Source of the DNA: Allobaculum sp. Allo2
GTDB taxonomy: Bacteria > Bacillota_I > Bacilli_A > Erysipelotrichales > Erysipelotrichaceae
Direction of reading: 5' to 3'
Assembly (NCBI RefSeq): GCF_022701175.1
Contig: NZ_CP078088.1
Location: 868,001 to 932,000 of the forward strand
Length of the DNA stretch: 64,000 nt
Position 1 is the stretch's first letter. Every line of letters begins with the position of its first letter. The position numbers and the translations under genes are program-made. The notes beneath the pieces were generated by a model, which was not told where the DNA came from, did not search any database, and saw only the letters and a list, made by a program, of their open reading frames with translations. This document shows, in pieces, positions 1-13,316 of this stretch.

Positions 1-697
1 CGCTTAAACCCTTTACAGCGGGTCCCCGCTCCCCTGCACTCCCTGAAGACGTCCCCGCCGTCGAAAAATGCCACCCTGGCAGGGACGTCACAAGTCTAGC
101 AGGGGGCGCCCGCTATAAAGGGCCGCTTCAGAAATTTTCAAGCGCTCACCATTCAGTGAAGTGTTTTGGTTCTTCGGCACGAGCAAATGTTTCAACAACT
201 AAAAACGAATTTACACAAAGGATTTGACATACCCCTGCCCTGGGGACGTCGAGGCTGCACTCCTTGAGCCGTATGAGATCATCCGGAAGACGGGAAACGG
301 AAAAGGAAAGTAAAAAATCGGGATGGCGCAGGGGACAAACGCAGCAAAAACGCCGCAGGCAAAGGGAAATGAGAAAAAATAGCACCATTTTCAAAAAAGG
401 GGTGACGGAATGTAAGCGCTGTCCTATCTTGTGCTTGTAAGGTGTTATCGAAAGAGCATCACTTACGCAGGGTGTATTATCACAATTCAGATAAACAAGA
501 CCTGAAAGCTCGATTTAAAGAAACAAATCCGTATGGATGTCTCCAGGCGAGAAGTATTTTTCATCGTCTGCAAGGTTTCTTTAGACTGGTTTTCAGGTCT
601 TTTTGTCTCCTGCCGTGATGCGCTTTCGATAGCGGAAATCCACTTTGCGTAAGTCGTGCTCGTTCGCACAGAAGCCGACAGGCAAGTGGAGATAAAC
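1..697. other. No supported gene at left edge
   Basis: I see no convincing coding sequence here. The reading frames present are short, lack good ribosome binding sites and show no recognisable motif. The stretch may belong to the decayed accessory region that continues to the right. Confidence 0.5.
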
Positions 698-1517
698 ATG
701 AAAAAGAGAAAATGAATGCAATTCGACTGGCTCTTGCGGTATCGATGGTCCCCTGAGCGATGGGTGTAAGCGCAGCGGCGGCGATGCCCGTTCTTGCACA
801 GGGCAATGACGAGGCAGTCAGCTTCCCGGAAGTCTACTCCCGGGATCTGGTCATTCCGATGACGGATGATGCAGAAATCAGCAAAAAGTAGACGCTCTGG
901 TCAAAACCATGACCCGCGAAGAAAAATTCGCGTTCATGGGCAGCAACGGAACAGGCAATGAGGGAAATGCCGGTGCTCTTGTGGGCTGCCCGCGTCTGGG
1001 CGTGCCGACCATCAAAATGTACGACGGTCCGGCTGGACTGCTGTATACGGAAGATACAACCAACCCGCCGCAGGAACAGATGCTCGCCGCAACATGGAGC
1101 GAAGAAATGGCCCGCCTCTACGGTGAAGTCGTTTCCAGAGAAAATCAGGCGATCGGCGGATCCATGATGCTTTCCGCGCAGCTCGACATTCAGCGTCAGC
1201 CGCAGTTCGCCTGTACAAAAGACCAGCTTGGCGAAGATTCGACGCTGCTATCCGCTCTCGCGGACGATCTGGTCGAAGGCATGACCAGCGAAGGCGGCAT
1301 CGCCGTCCTGAAACATTACGGTGCGTTTGCACAGAACGCGAACCCGGGATCCAACACGAACGTAGAAGTGGATGAACAGACGCTTCATGAAACGTATCTG
1401 GCTGGATTCGAATCCGCCGTTCGCAGCGATGCGGCTATTGGCGTGATGTCTTCCTATAACAAGTACCGCAGCGGAAACGTCTTCCAACTCAGAAAACCAG
1501 TAAGGAACGCTTCATAA
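698..1517 (+). pseudogene. Truncated GH3-type beta-glucosidase remnant
   Basis: The open part (909-1517) matches the N-terminal domain of glycoside hydrolase family 3. It carries GCPRLGVPTIKMYDGPAG (substrate-pocket strand), a KHYGAFAQNAN segment and LHETYLAGFE...VMSSYNK. Upstream, 698-908 encodes a signal-peptide-like start (MKKRK, then an Ala-rich stretch ending AQG), interrupted by a frame change near 710, a TGA near 754 and a one-base loss in an A-run near 890. Reading stops just after SYNK, before the catalytic Asp of the first domain. The whole second domain is missing, whereas GH3 enzymes usually exceed 600 residues. This is a genuine remnant, not only a sequencing error. It was probably a secreted glycosidase. 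Confidence 0.75.
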
Positions 1518-1518
1518 G

Positions 1519-1565
1519 CACCCCCGCAGATCTACGGCCAATGCAGCCGTGAATCTGCGGGGGTG
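1519..1565 (+). terminator. Strong GC-rich hairpin after GH3 remnant
   Basis: A perfect 13-bp outer stem (CACCCCCGCAGAT with its complement) encloses a second 5-bp stem (ACGGC/GCCGT). No clear T-tract follows, so it may be a weak terminator or another structured RNA. Confidence 0.45.
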
Positions 1566-1693
1566 TATGTTAGATATCTTATTCTTGCAGATCAATATCT
1601 GAGAATAAGGCGTATTCGTCCAAAAGCTAAGCGGCTTGGCCTGGGCAAAGGCGTTCAAGAAAGGCTATTGGAGAGAAGCCTGTCTGTCTGGTT

Positions 1694-4653
1694 TCAGAGA
1701 TTTTGAGAGATCCTTTCGGCTCTTCTGAAGTACTCTCGCGCTTCTTCAGGCAGGTTCATCTTTCTGCAGACATAACACAGATTGTTCAGGGTTATGGCCA
1801 GAATACGGAGCACAGGCGGGGCGACAAATTCATCCGCAAGCTGCTGCCGGATTTCCAAAGATCTTAGAAAGCAGGTTCGTGCTTCTTCAAACTGACTGGA
1901 CGCGGAACATACGATACCGAGACTTTCCAAAGAGCAGGAGAGCTTGTATAAGCCCGCCGGCTCAGGACACTGTTCGACAAGCTGCTGTCGGATTTCGACA
2001 GATTTTAAGCAAAACGCATAGGCCTCTTCCAGCTGATTCATTTCGCTGCAAAGCCGCCCCGCCTTCCGCAAAGCGGCGGCTAGAAGGTTCAGGGGAACAG
2101 GAAATGGATATGGGTTTGCGATCTCCTGCCTGAGTTTTACCGATTTTAAGAGATACTCCAGAGAAAGATTCAATTGATTCAATTCCTCATAAAGATCTCC
2201 TAAATTTTCGAAAGCGTCAGCCAGATTGAGCTGTGTTTGGGGTATTGCATGATCGTCTGCCAGTCCTTGCCGGATTTTTACAGCGTTTAGCAAATACGCT
2301 TTCGCCTCTTCCAGCTCGTTCATTTCTTTGCACACAAGACCAAGGCTTTCGAAAGCGACGGACAGATCGTACAGTCTTGCCGGCACGGAGCCATCCTTGG
2401 CGAGCTGCTGCCGGATTTCCAGAACGTTCAGGAACTGTTCTTTGGCCAGTTCGAGCTGGTTTCGATCTTTGTAAAGGTTTCCCAGGTTTTGAAAAGCGGC
2501 AGACAGATCGCGCCGTATGTGCAGCGATGGCTGCGACTCGTCAAGCTGTTTGAGAATCTCTAAAGACTTTAAGAAAAATTTCTCTGCCGTTTCCAGATTT
2601 TTCCTGTCTTTGAAAAGACATCCGAGATTTTGAAAAGCGATGGATAGATCGCGCTGTGTCTGCGGGGTTGGGTGAAGCCTGGCAAGCTGCAGGCGAATCT
2701 TCGAAGAGTTATAGAAAAACGGTATGCCTGATCCAGCTGATGCATATTGTTGGAAAGATACCCCAGATTATCGTAAGCGATGGACAGATCTTTCAGGATT
2801 TGCGGCGTTGGCTGTGACTCGGAAAGCTGCAGCTGGATTTTCAAAGACTGAAGGAAAAAATCGTACGCATCTTTCATCTGCCACTTGTCCATGCAAAGCC
2901 ATCCCATCTTTTCCAGAGAAAGGCTTAGATTTTGCTGGAGCAGCGGCGCCGAGTGGAGCTTTACGAGATGCTGATTGATTTCCAAAGCTTCTCGCAAATA
3001 CTCTTCTGCTTCTTCGAGCTGGTTGAGGTCGTGACAGAGAGACCCCATTTTGTCCAGAGAAATGGAGTAATCCCGCAGCGTTCTGCTCGTTGGCTGAGAC
3101 TCGGCAAGTTCCTGTCGGATTTCAAGAGCGCTTAAGAAATATCCTTGTGCCTCTTTCAGCTGATCCGCCGCCGTGCAGACAATCCCGAGCGTATCCAGCA
3201 CATCGGCTAGATTTTGCAATGTGCGCAAGGAGGACTGAGCTGCGACAAGACGCTGTTCGATTTCTAGAGCGGTTAAAACATCCTCTTTCGCTTCTTCCAG
3301 GCGGTTCTGTTTAAACAGAACCCTGCCAAGACCTTTAAGCACAAAGCAATGACATTCCATATAGTAAGCGGCCTGTTTCCCCGTTAATGGATGTATTCTG
3401 GACAAATCAGCATTGCGGGAATCCAGGTCCTGACCTGTCGGAAGCTTGTCCTCGATGAACGACAGCGCTCTGGAATAGTACGTCTGCGCTTCCTCAAGCT
3501 GGAAATTTTCCTCTAGAAACGAAGCAGCGAAGGATAAGGAAATTTCGTCTTCTTTGATTTGGGCATTCTTTTTGCCCAGTGAACGGCTTTGCTTAAATCG
3601 ACGGACGTTCCGCGACCGTAGAAATAAATGGTCATCAGCTCCTGAATTGCGGGAAGATAGTTTTGTGAAGCCGCCTGCTCGATCCGATCAATCCCTTTTT
3701 CGTAATCGATTTCTACATCGATTCCCTGTGTATAGGCTAGACCGATCCTATAGAGATGGCGGGGATCTTCATCCAGAGAAGATCGCATAGCCGCACTGAG
3801 CTGGTCTTTAAGAACCGCTGAATCCATCGCATACAGGCTTGTCAATTCCGGGAAAGGTCCCTTCAGCTGTTCCAGAGAAATATCTTCCCCTGCATTTGAA
3901 CCGGAACGATCGTTTTTTCAGTTTCCGCGCTTCTGGATACTCAATTGCCTGAACATAGTTCGGTTCCAAAACCAGGCTGGAGGTCACGGCCATGGTAAAC
4001 AGGCAGCTTTTTTCCAGCGCACGATGAATATAAGCGTTAAAGTCTTCGCCAGGAGACAGAAATTCGTCATACCAGATGGCGGTGTCCGCAAACTGCGGAT
4101 CCTGGTGTATGAGCTTCATCAGCTCCTGCGCCTTTTCCGGTCCTTCTTTCTGTAGCTTAAGAAAATGTATTTAAAAATTCGCTGCGTATTTCTTCGATTT
4201 GCTCTTTGTTCAGGAAAAATGAATCCATGAATTTTCTCAGTTTCGTTTCATAGGAGATTTCACTTGGATCCGACGAATACAGACAGAGTGCCTGAAGCGA
4301 TCCGCATTTTTGATTAAAGGCGTCCGCCAGATTCTGATCGGTCAGAATCGGCAGAAACGGAATATGTCTGTCGCAGACCGTCTGAAAAACTTTGGAAAAG
4401 GCCACACAGTCCTTGAACAGAAAATTGTAAGTAATCGGGATGACGATCAGATTCATCTGGGACAGGTCGAAATCGAAGTTCTCCAGATCTTCGGGATGCT
4501 CGGGATCCGGATCATAGAAAATGATGCATTCCCCGTCTGAAACAGATCATTGGAAAGACGATCAAAATAAAGTGCAAAATCATCGTGGTGGGCAGAGATG
4601 TAGATTTTTGGCCGATATTCGATGGCACCAGAGAAATTCTGTTCAGATTTCAT
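1694..4653 (-). CDS. TIR-like / Sel1 / TPR repeat protein (copy 1, frameshifted)
   Basis: One long minus-strand gene, about 980 residues after joining frames. It starts at ATG 4653 behind an AAAGGGA site and ends at TGA 1694. Order of parts: an N-terminal TIR-like fold (PKIYISAHHDDFALYFDRL, then LSQMNLIVIPITYNF and HIPFLPILTD); a second TIR-like domain (AIWYDEFLSPGEDFN, then NYVQAIEYPEA, whose Glu sits where the catalytic Glu of NADase TIRs is expected); Sel1-type repeats (YRIGLAYTQGIDVEIDYEKG); then about ten roughly 50-residue TPR units with the pattern LEKMGxLCxxxNQLEEA. Frame changes lie near 4500, 4150, 3900, 3540, 2700 and 2480. No signal peptide, so probably cytosolic. The paralogue at 7650-10255 shares this order at roughly half identity. 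A signalling or defence role is inference from TIR architecture only. Confidence 0.7.
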
Positions 4654-4734
4654 AGAGCTTCCCTTTCTAGGCGGCTGTTTTCGATAACCGCTCTGGAATA
4701 GGTGCGGAGGTTGAACCGCACTTTTTCGCTTTGT

Positions 4735-5062
4735 CAGAACGAAGGAAGACGAGCTGCTTGCCTGAGTGTTTTTCGAGCAGTACGAGTTTAACGCCGGAAA
4801 TACCATTGAACTCTATCGGTACAATACCCGTTTCGGTATAACCGTGTTTGTCGTACATGGCTTTGGGCCGTGTTCTTTTCGTTTGTATCAAGTCGAAGCT
4901 CACCACATCCATGCTCGATCGCATCCCTGGCGGTCGCTGGAGCTGGATGGGCGCCTCGAATCCATCCGGTTTTCCGCCTCTGTTCTTCTTGGGCAGTATG
5001 TATTTCTTGGTATATTTTTCGACTGCATCGAGATCCTCTGAAACGGCTTTTCTGATGTTCAT
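4735..5062 (-). pseudogene. GNAT N-acetyltransferase remnant with internal deletion
   Basis: The start (MNIRKAVSEDLDAVE) and a second frame (KIYQEIHTAQEEQRRKTGWI, then ATARDAIEHG) match the N-terminal half of a GNAT acetyltransferase. The downstream frames give LRLDTNEKN and HGYTETGIVPIEFNG, ending near VLLEKH, which is the usual C-terminal end. Between IEHG and LRLDTN, roughly 55-60 residues holding the central strands and most of the acetyl-CoA pyrophosphate loop are absent. The gene is therefore deleted internally as well as frameshifted. It lies just upstream of the TIR-like copy 1, on the same strand. Confidence 0.65.
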
Positions 5063-5410
5063 GGAGCTGCCATCGATTTCTTTTTCTGTGGGGATTATCT
5101 CTTTTGACTGTGCAGCCGATCAAGAATGGTTCAGAACGTTCTGAATTCGAAAAGAAAAGTGTTCGGTCTTAGACAAAGGGAAGAGACGAATCTGTTTGCA
5201 TTTCGATTCCCGACAAAGGATTGAAATGAATTTCGCCCCAGCTTGGCAGCCTGAGTTCGCATTGTGATCTGTGAATGCCGCTAAGAAAAAGTTTGCTCAT
5301 AATTTGGAGGCCGGAGTTTATGCACAGCCAGATTGTCACGTTTTCAAAAGGGAGAAAACATATTTCCGGCTCGCTGTAAAATAGAAGCAGAATAAGCGAG
5401 AGGAAAATAT
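5063..5410. other. Intergenic, nothing recognised
   Basis: Divergent spacer between the GNAT remnant and the AlbA/AAA_4 remnant. A short inverted repeat (CTCGCT ... AGCGAG) lies at about 5369-5400, just before the next reading frame. No gene is supported. Confidence 0.4.
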
Positions 5411-6307
5411 ATGGCTGTTAAAGATAGAGAACCAGCAGAACGGAAAGAAACGCCTGCGGAGGAGATCCGGGAAGGAATCATGGGGTTCACCAATACGGAT
5501 CGGGGCAAGGCGCGGTCTTCTTTTTCGATCGAAAAGGAGATGCGGCCAGAAGGTGCTTTTGTAAGAGAGGCGTGCGTCAATGTCCCAAGATCGGATTCCG
5601 TACATCGAAACAGGATTCATGAAACCGGCAAGGACAGCTAGGAATGCCATCCTTGCGCAAACCAGAATCTGACCTTTAAGGCTGCAAAGAGGAATTTGCA
5701 CGCAGAAATGTGAAGTTCGATGCCACGCAGAGGCGGACTTTGAAGCTTACCGATCCGAACGGCCTTTTCACCAATCTCGGTCTGCTTCTTTCCGATCAGT
5801 GTGAACATACGATTCACATGGGTGTCTTTCAGGGCGTTACCAGTGCGATCGCCAGAGATCGACGCGAGTTTGGAGGATCCCTGTGCCAGCAGATGAACGA
5901 TGCGTATGCATTTCTCGATTTTTGTAACCAGACGCATTCGACCTTTGAAAAGCTGCTGCGCATTGATGTACGGGATTATCCGGAAGCTGCACTTCAAGAA
6001 GCGCTTTTGAGTCTGATCGTTCACCGCGACTATACCTTCAGTCCCAGATCCTTCATTCGCATGTACGAGGATCGAATTGAATTTCTGTCTGTTGACAGTA
6101 TGATGCCAGGGATTGAGCAAAAGATATTCTGAACGGCTTTTCCATCTGCCAAAATCCAAAACTCGCCGATGTTTTTGACCAGCTTCAGCTGTCTGAGGGC
6201 TGCAAAACGGGAATGGAAAAAATCATGGAAGCGTATCAGCCGTTTGATAAAAAGCCGTCTGTGATGACGACGAAAAACCGTTCAAGCTCATCTTGCCAAA
6301 TGTGAAT
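5411..6307 (+). pseudogene. Decayed AlbA_2/AAA_4 ATP-binding regulator
   Basis: 5411-5641 begins like an AlbA_2 (Schlafen-type) domain, with EEIREGIMGFTNTDRGK, then loses the frame. 5710-6132 is the central part of the divergent AAA_4 family (FDATQRRTLKLTDPNGLFTN, DRREFGGSL, EALLSLIVHRDY, MYEDRIEFLS). After an extra A near 6120 it continues as DILNGFSICQNPKLADVFDQ and CKTGMEKIMEAY before a stop at 6307. The piece linking AlbA_2 to AAA_4 and the C-terminal winged helix are missing, so this is a real remnant. A more complete member of the same broad family sits at 36832-38609. Confidence 0.65.
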
Positions 6308-6541
6308 TTCCAATCGTGACGATACGGAAAAGACAAAATGCCGGCAGATCAATCCGGTTTAAGTGGACGTACGTTCGTGTACGGGAAGGCAAAGGATCCG
6401 ATCTCTTCGTTTTTGCCGGCTCGGGAATCCGTTTAGGCGTGGCGAAAAATGAAAAGAAGGAAACAGAATCCCTGTATCGATTTTGCCTGTCAAAGCCGTA
6501 TTCGAAGCAGAGGTTCTGTTTTTGTGCAGAGGGAAACGGCC

Positions 6542-7648
6542 TTAAAAGCGGGCGCTTTGAATCAGGCGATCCAGCCCTTTCCTATCAGGAAGAGGATTTT
6601 TCGAGTTTTTGATTCGCGTTTGGATCTGGCTAAGCTGTTTGTCGACATTTCGCGAACGAATGAAGTGCCTTTGAGCCGCATAGATCAGGCTAAGGTTTTC
6701 CAGATTCGCGGCGAGAGTCTGAAGTGAGGGAAGTGTTTCTTTGACCGCCACATTTCTCTGATCAATTTCGACGGCCTGCTCCATATACTGGCACGCGGCA
6801 TCTTTGTCTTTTTCGCCGCAGAAATTCGAGCCAGGCTGTTCAAAAGGTCGATGCCCAGCTCAGAGTTTCGGGATTCTCGCTCTGCTTAATGCATTTTCGA
6901 GCAGTTTCGTACCCTTGTTTACAATAAGATTCGGCGGCATTGAGATGATTCTGTTTTTCGTTTAAATCCGCGAGAATTTGAATGCTGATCAAAACCGAAT
7001 TACAGGTTTCGGGCGAAGAACTGGCTTCATAGCGCCGCAGATGGAGTAAAAGCGACTCCTGGTATAAATCCTGTGCCTCTTCCAGCATGTTCTGTTTCTT
7101 TCGCAGATTTCCCAGATCACTCAGAACCGCAGCCAGATAAAGCAGGGGGTGTCGGAAGGGGCAAGCTGGACAAGCGTACGAGCGGTTTCGACGGCTTTCA
7201 TTCCATAATCCGACGCTTGTTTGAGCTATTCCTGATCCTCGTAATGGCTTCGAAGCTGGCTTGCAATCCGAATCAGACGCGTCAGCGACTCCGAATCTGG
7301 GAATCGATCTGCGATTTCGTTTTCTGCTTTGTACTCCAGCTCCATGGCTTTCCTCATGGACTCCACACGGTTCAGCTTGTCGTAGTAAGCGGCCAGGACG
7401 CCGAGAATCTGAGAATAAAAGTTCAGATTCTCACAGTCATTGCAAAGCTTTACAAGTTCGCCCGCCGCTGCAGCGCACACTTCGCCATAGTAGAGTGCCT
7501 GCTCAAAGTCGTGTCTGCTGGTATAAAAACGCCTCAGCTCATTGGCACTGAACGCCAGATCGTGAAGGCTGGACTGGTTTGGCTCAAGTCTGGCAGCCTG
7601 TTTTCTTGCTTCAAACGCTTTCTGACGGGCTTCGATGGTTTGTTCCAT
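6542..7648 (-). CDS. TPR-repeat protein, partner of TIR-like copy 2 (frameshifted)
   Basis: The start at ATG 7648 has an excellent AAGGAGG site nine bases upstream. It opens MEQTIEARQKAFEARKQAA and continues through three frames (changes near 7225 and 6840, probably another near 6800) to TAA 6542, about 365 residues. The content is helical TPR-like repeats (ELRRFYTSRHDFEQALYYGE; QDLYQESLLLHLRRYEA). There is no enzymatic motif, signal peptide or membrane segment. It follows the TIR-like gene with almost no gap, so the two are probably one operon. A second start inside the same transcript distinguishes this locus from copy 1, where the repeats are one continuous protein. Function unknown. Confidence 0.55.
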
Positions 7649-7649
7649 A

Positions 7650-10255
7650 TTATTTTTCCTCCTTGATAAATTTCGACGAGTTTATCTTGCAGACGGGCCA
7701 TTGCTTTGGCACACAAAGCCTGCCGGCTGCTGGTGTCTTCAGAAAGCCTTCTACGATCGGAAGGGACATACGGTTCTGACGGATTCACTTGATGCTTTTG
7801 CCCAGCCATGCTGTCCAATAAGAAAACCAGGTCATCAAGAAGTCTCAAATCTTCCTGGAAACTTTTCTGCCCCAGGAGGCGCTCCTGAATTTTATAAGCG
7901 TTCTGAAAGTGATCAGCGGCTTTTTCGGGCTGACTGTCGCTTCGATAGAGATTGCCTGTCTGTTCTTCGAGAAGTCCCAGGAGGGACAGAAGCTCCCCTT
8001 CAGGATTTGGCATTTTGTCTTGGATGAGCTGGATTGCTTCTTTACAGCAGCGCACAGAGTAGCTTATCTCTTCACAACGGACAGGAATGGTCCCCAGCAG
8101 ACTGAGAAAAATATGGAATATTGAACAGACAGCAGGGAAGCGTCGGTACGGTTCAGTTTTCTGGCGAGCTTAAGACCTTCTTTGGCATATTCTCTTGCCT
8201 GACTGGATTTTGCTTGAATCAGACTGATATCTGCCAGTTCCCTGAGGCACTTTAGAAGCTGGCTCCAGGCTTCGGATCGGTCTTCTACCAGTTCAAGCTC
8301 ACGCGCAGTCTGTGTCGCCTGCCATCCTATCTGTTCGGCTTCTTTTCCCATGCCCTGTACTTTGAAAAGTCTGGAAGTGATTAAAAGAGCATTCAGACGA
8401 GCGGTCAGTGTCCTCTGCGTTCTGGCAAGAAGGATTCCTTTCTCGCTGGCTTGCAGAGCCTCCTCGCTGCACACCTGTGCCTCCAGCCAGTCGTGATCCT
8501 GTTCAAAAGTTCTTCCTGCAAAAGCACAACGCGGGTCAGTTGGGAGAGGGTCTCGCCGTTTTCGAGACGGCGGACAGTCTGCCAGGCTATTTGCACCGCC
8601 TGGCGTGCATAGGTTCTGGCTTCTGCTCTGCGGTTTTCATGCAGAGATACCTGAGCCATCCCCTCGAGAGCCATCATCAGATCGCTTAAAATTTCTGGCA
8701 TGTCAATATCCTTTGCCATACGCGCGCAGATCTCGATGGCACGCTGGAAACATTTGGCTGCTGAAGAAGACCGATTCAGTTTCCTGTATAGATTTCCCAT
8801 ATGAAGCAGAGAATGGGAAAGACTCTGCAGCGCCGGTCTGGCGGGAAGGTCATAGACAAGATCGTAATTCATCTGAAGAGCGCGTTTATAGTTTGCCTCT
8901 GCCTGCTCTAGATCGTCTTTTTCCAGATCGATGTCGCCGAGCAGATTGAGCAGCGCGGCTTCAAGAGAAATCCAGTCTGTTTTCTGGCGTTCATAAGAGC
9001 GGGGCATAGCCTTCTGACCATGATGAAGTGCATTCTTTTCCCGATGAAGAATATGGAGTGCGTCAAGGATGTATTCTTTCGCCTGATCAAACTGACGGTT
9101 TTTGAAGGAAAGCTCTGCGCATTTCTGGAAGGCTTCTTCACAGGGATCAAGGGCAGCCAGCCTCTTTGTCCAGAAGATCGCCTCAGGTAAATTGCTCGGA
9201 AGACCCAGGCCTTCTTCATAGATGGCGATCAGTTTGCGTATCGCCCGCAATTCATCACGCTGGGCAGCACGCTCAATCATACGCACGCCTTTTTCATAAT
9301 TGATTTCGACATCGATGCCGTTCAGATACGCCAGACCGAGGCAATAGAGGCGCTTTGCATCCAGGTCTTCGATCTTGCCCATCAGGGAAGACAGCGGCGG
9401 ATAAAGCGCTGCTCGATTCATTTCATAAACGGGAGGAAGCTGAGGAAATGCGTCCTTAAGACGTTTCAAATCGAGCGGATCGCCAGAAACTAGAACAGGA
9501 AGGATTGCTTTGTTCAGGCTCTGTGCGAACGGGTATTCAATTTGCTGGACATAGTTTTTCTCGCAGACCATATGGGAAGTCATCGCCATCACAAACTGGT
9601 CGCTTTTCTCTATTCGATTTTGAATGGAGGTATTGAAATCTTCTCCGGGTGTGAGGAATTCGTCATACCAGATGGCTGTATCGACCAGTCTTTCGTTTTC
9701 ATGAATAACCTGCATGAGCGCCTGCGCGTGTTTCCGATCTTTTTCGATAGCTAAGAAAAATGCAGTGCGAAAAAGTCTGTCGGATTTCCTGGATTTCCTG
9801 TTCTGCTGGAAACAGAGCTTCCAGATAGTTCTGCAGCTTTTTCGTATACAGAATTCCCGTGTCATTCTGGCTGTGGGGACAAAGTGCCTGAAGATTCCCG
9901 CACTTTTCATTGAACAGACTGGCAAGCGATGCATCAGTAAGAAGAGGAAGAAGAGGAATATGTTTCTTTTGTGCAGTGTGAAAAACCGTAGAGAAAGCAA
10001 GGTTTTCTTCCGTCAGGAAACGCCAGGTCGCAGGAATGACGATCAGATTCATCTGCGTCAGGTCAAAAACAAAGTTCTCTGCATCCCTGGATGGTCCGGA
10101 TCCGAATCAAAGTAGATGGTGCATTTCAGCAGACGAAAAAGATCCTGCACGATTTCTTCAAAACAGGCGGGGAAGTCCGCGGGATGCGTTGTGAAATAGA
10201 TTTTTGGATAGGAATGGGATGAATCTGTGACAAGAAAGTTGACTCTCGATTTCAT
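7650..10255 (-). CDS. TIR-like / Sel1 / TPR repeat protein (copy 2, frameshifted)
   Basis: It starts at ATG 10255 behind AAAGGGGG. The first TIR-like domain is YPKIYFTTHPADFPACFEEI, FDSDPDHPG, then MNLIVIPATWRF and HIPLLPLLTD. The second domain opens CIFLSYRK and, after a frame change near 9755, continues KDRKHAQALMQVI, DTAIWYDEFLTPGEDFN and NYVQQIEYPFA, keeping the Glu expected at the TIR NADase position. Sel1 repeats follow (LYCLGLAYLNGIDVEINYEK), then long TPR arrays to about 7650. Other frame changes lie near 10055, 8480 and 8060. The natural stop is probably a TAA just before the next gene's start (the A-run near 7652 seems one base too long). About 865 residues, presumably cytosolic. 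The biochemical role is not shown by sequence alone. Confidence 0.7.
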
Positions 10256-10918
10256 TACGGTGCCCCCTTTAGACCTGCGCAGACAATCCTGGTTCGAATG
10301 GAAAGAAGACAATGTACGAGAAGGGGGCCTAACTGAATTTTACGAGAGGAAATCGGAAGAAAATTTGGCTTGAGAATCCGTATAACCGGTCGATCTTTAA
10401 GTACAAATCCAGCCTTTTCAGACCGTACAGGAAGAAATGCGGAAGACAGGATGGTGCCGCCATGCAGAGAATTCCGTATCCGGGCAGCCTGTGAAAGGCT
10501 GCATGCAGAGGGGCTTATGGACTGGTGATCGCTGAGCCGGGGAATGGAAAACGGATCCGGTTCTGGAAGCAGAAGATGGTTTTCTGGAATCCTGTCTTTT
10601 TCGAATCTTTGTCTGCGGCACCCCGGCACTCCGATCCTGCTTTCCAGGCTTCTTTCTTCTGGATTCGGGGACGAGGGCTGCCGCCGGGAAGGCGAATTGG
10701 AAAAAGGGATAAGGACAGATATAATTGAAATCAACCGCAGACCCCTGTCTGATTTATCCCTGCTTCTGCAGACGGGTAAAATAATTTCCTGTCGGAATGC
10801 GAATTTTCACTCTCCTGCTGGAAATTCGGGTGCAGGGAAAACCGGGACTTCTGCGATCAACGAATGAAGTCGCTGCCCTTACGACATGCAGAGACTGGCG
10901 AATTGAGGCGTGACGGAT
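10256..10918. other. Divergent spacer between TIR-like locus and peptidase
   Basis: No gene is supported in about 660 bases. The overlapping frames in both directions lack ribosome binding sites and known motifs. The right part holds a promoter (separate entry) reading toward the peptidase. Confidence 0.45.
10697..10725 (+). promoter_or_regulatory. Sigma-A-type promoter for S9 peptidase
   Basis: TTGGAA, 17-base spacer, TATAAT. It lies about 190 bases before the peptidase start, leaving a long untranslated leader. Confidence 0.55.
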
Positions 10919-13316
<2,398 letters not shown>

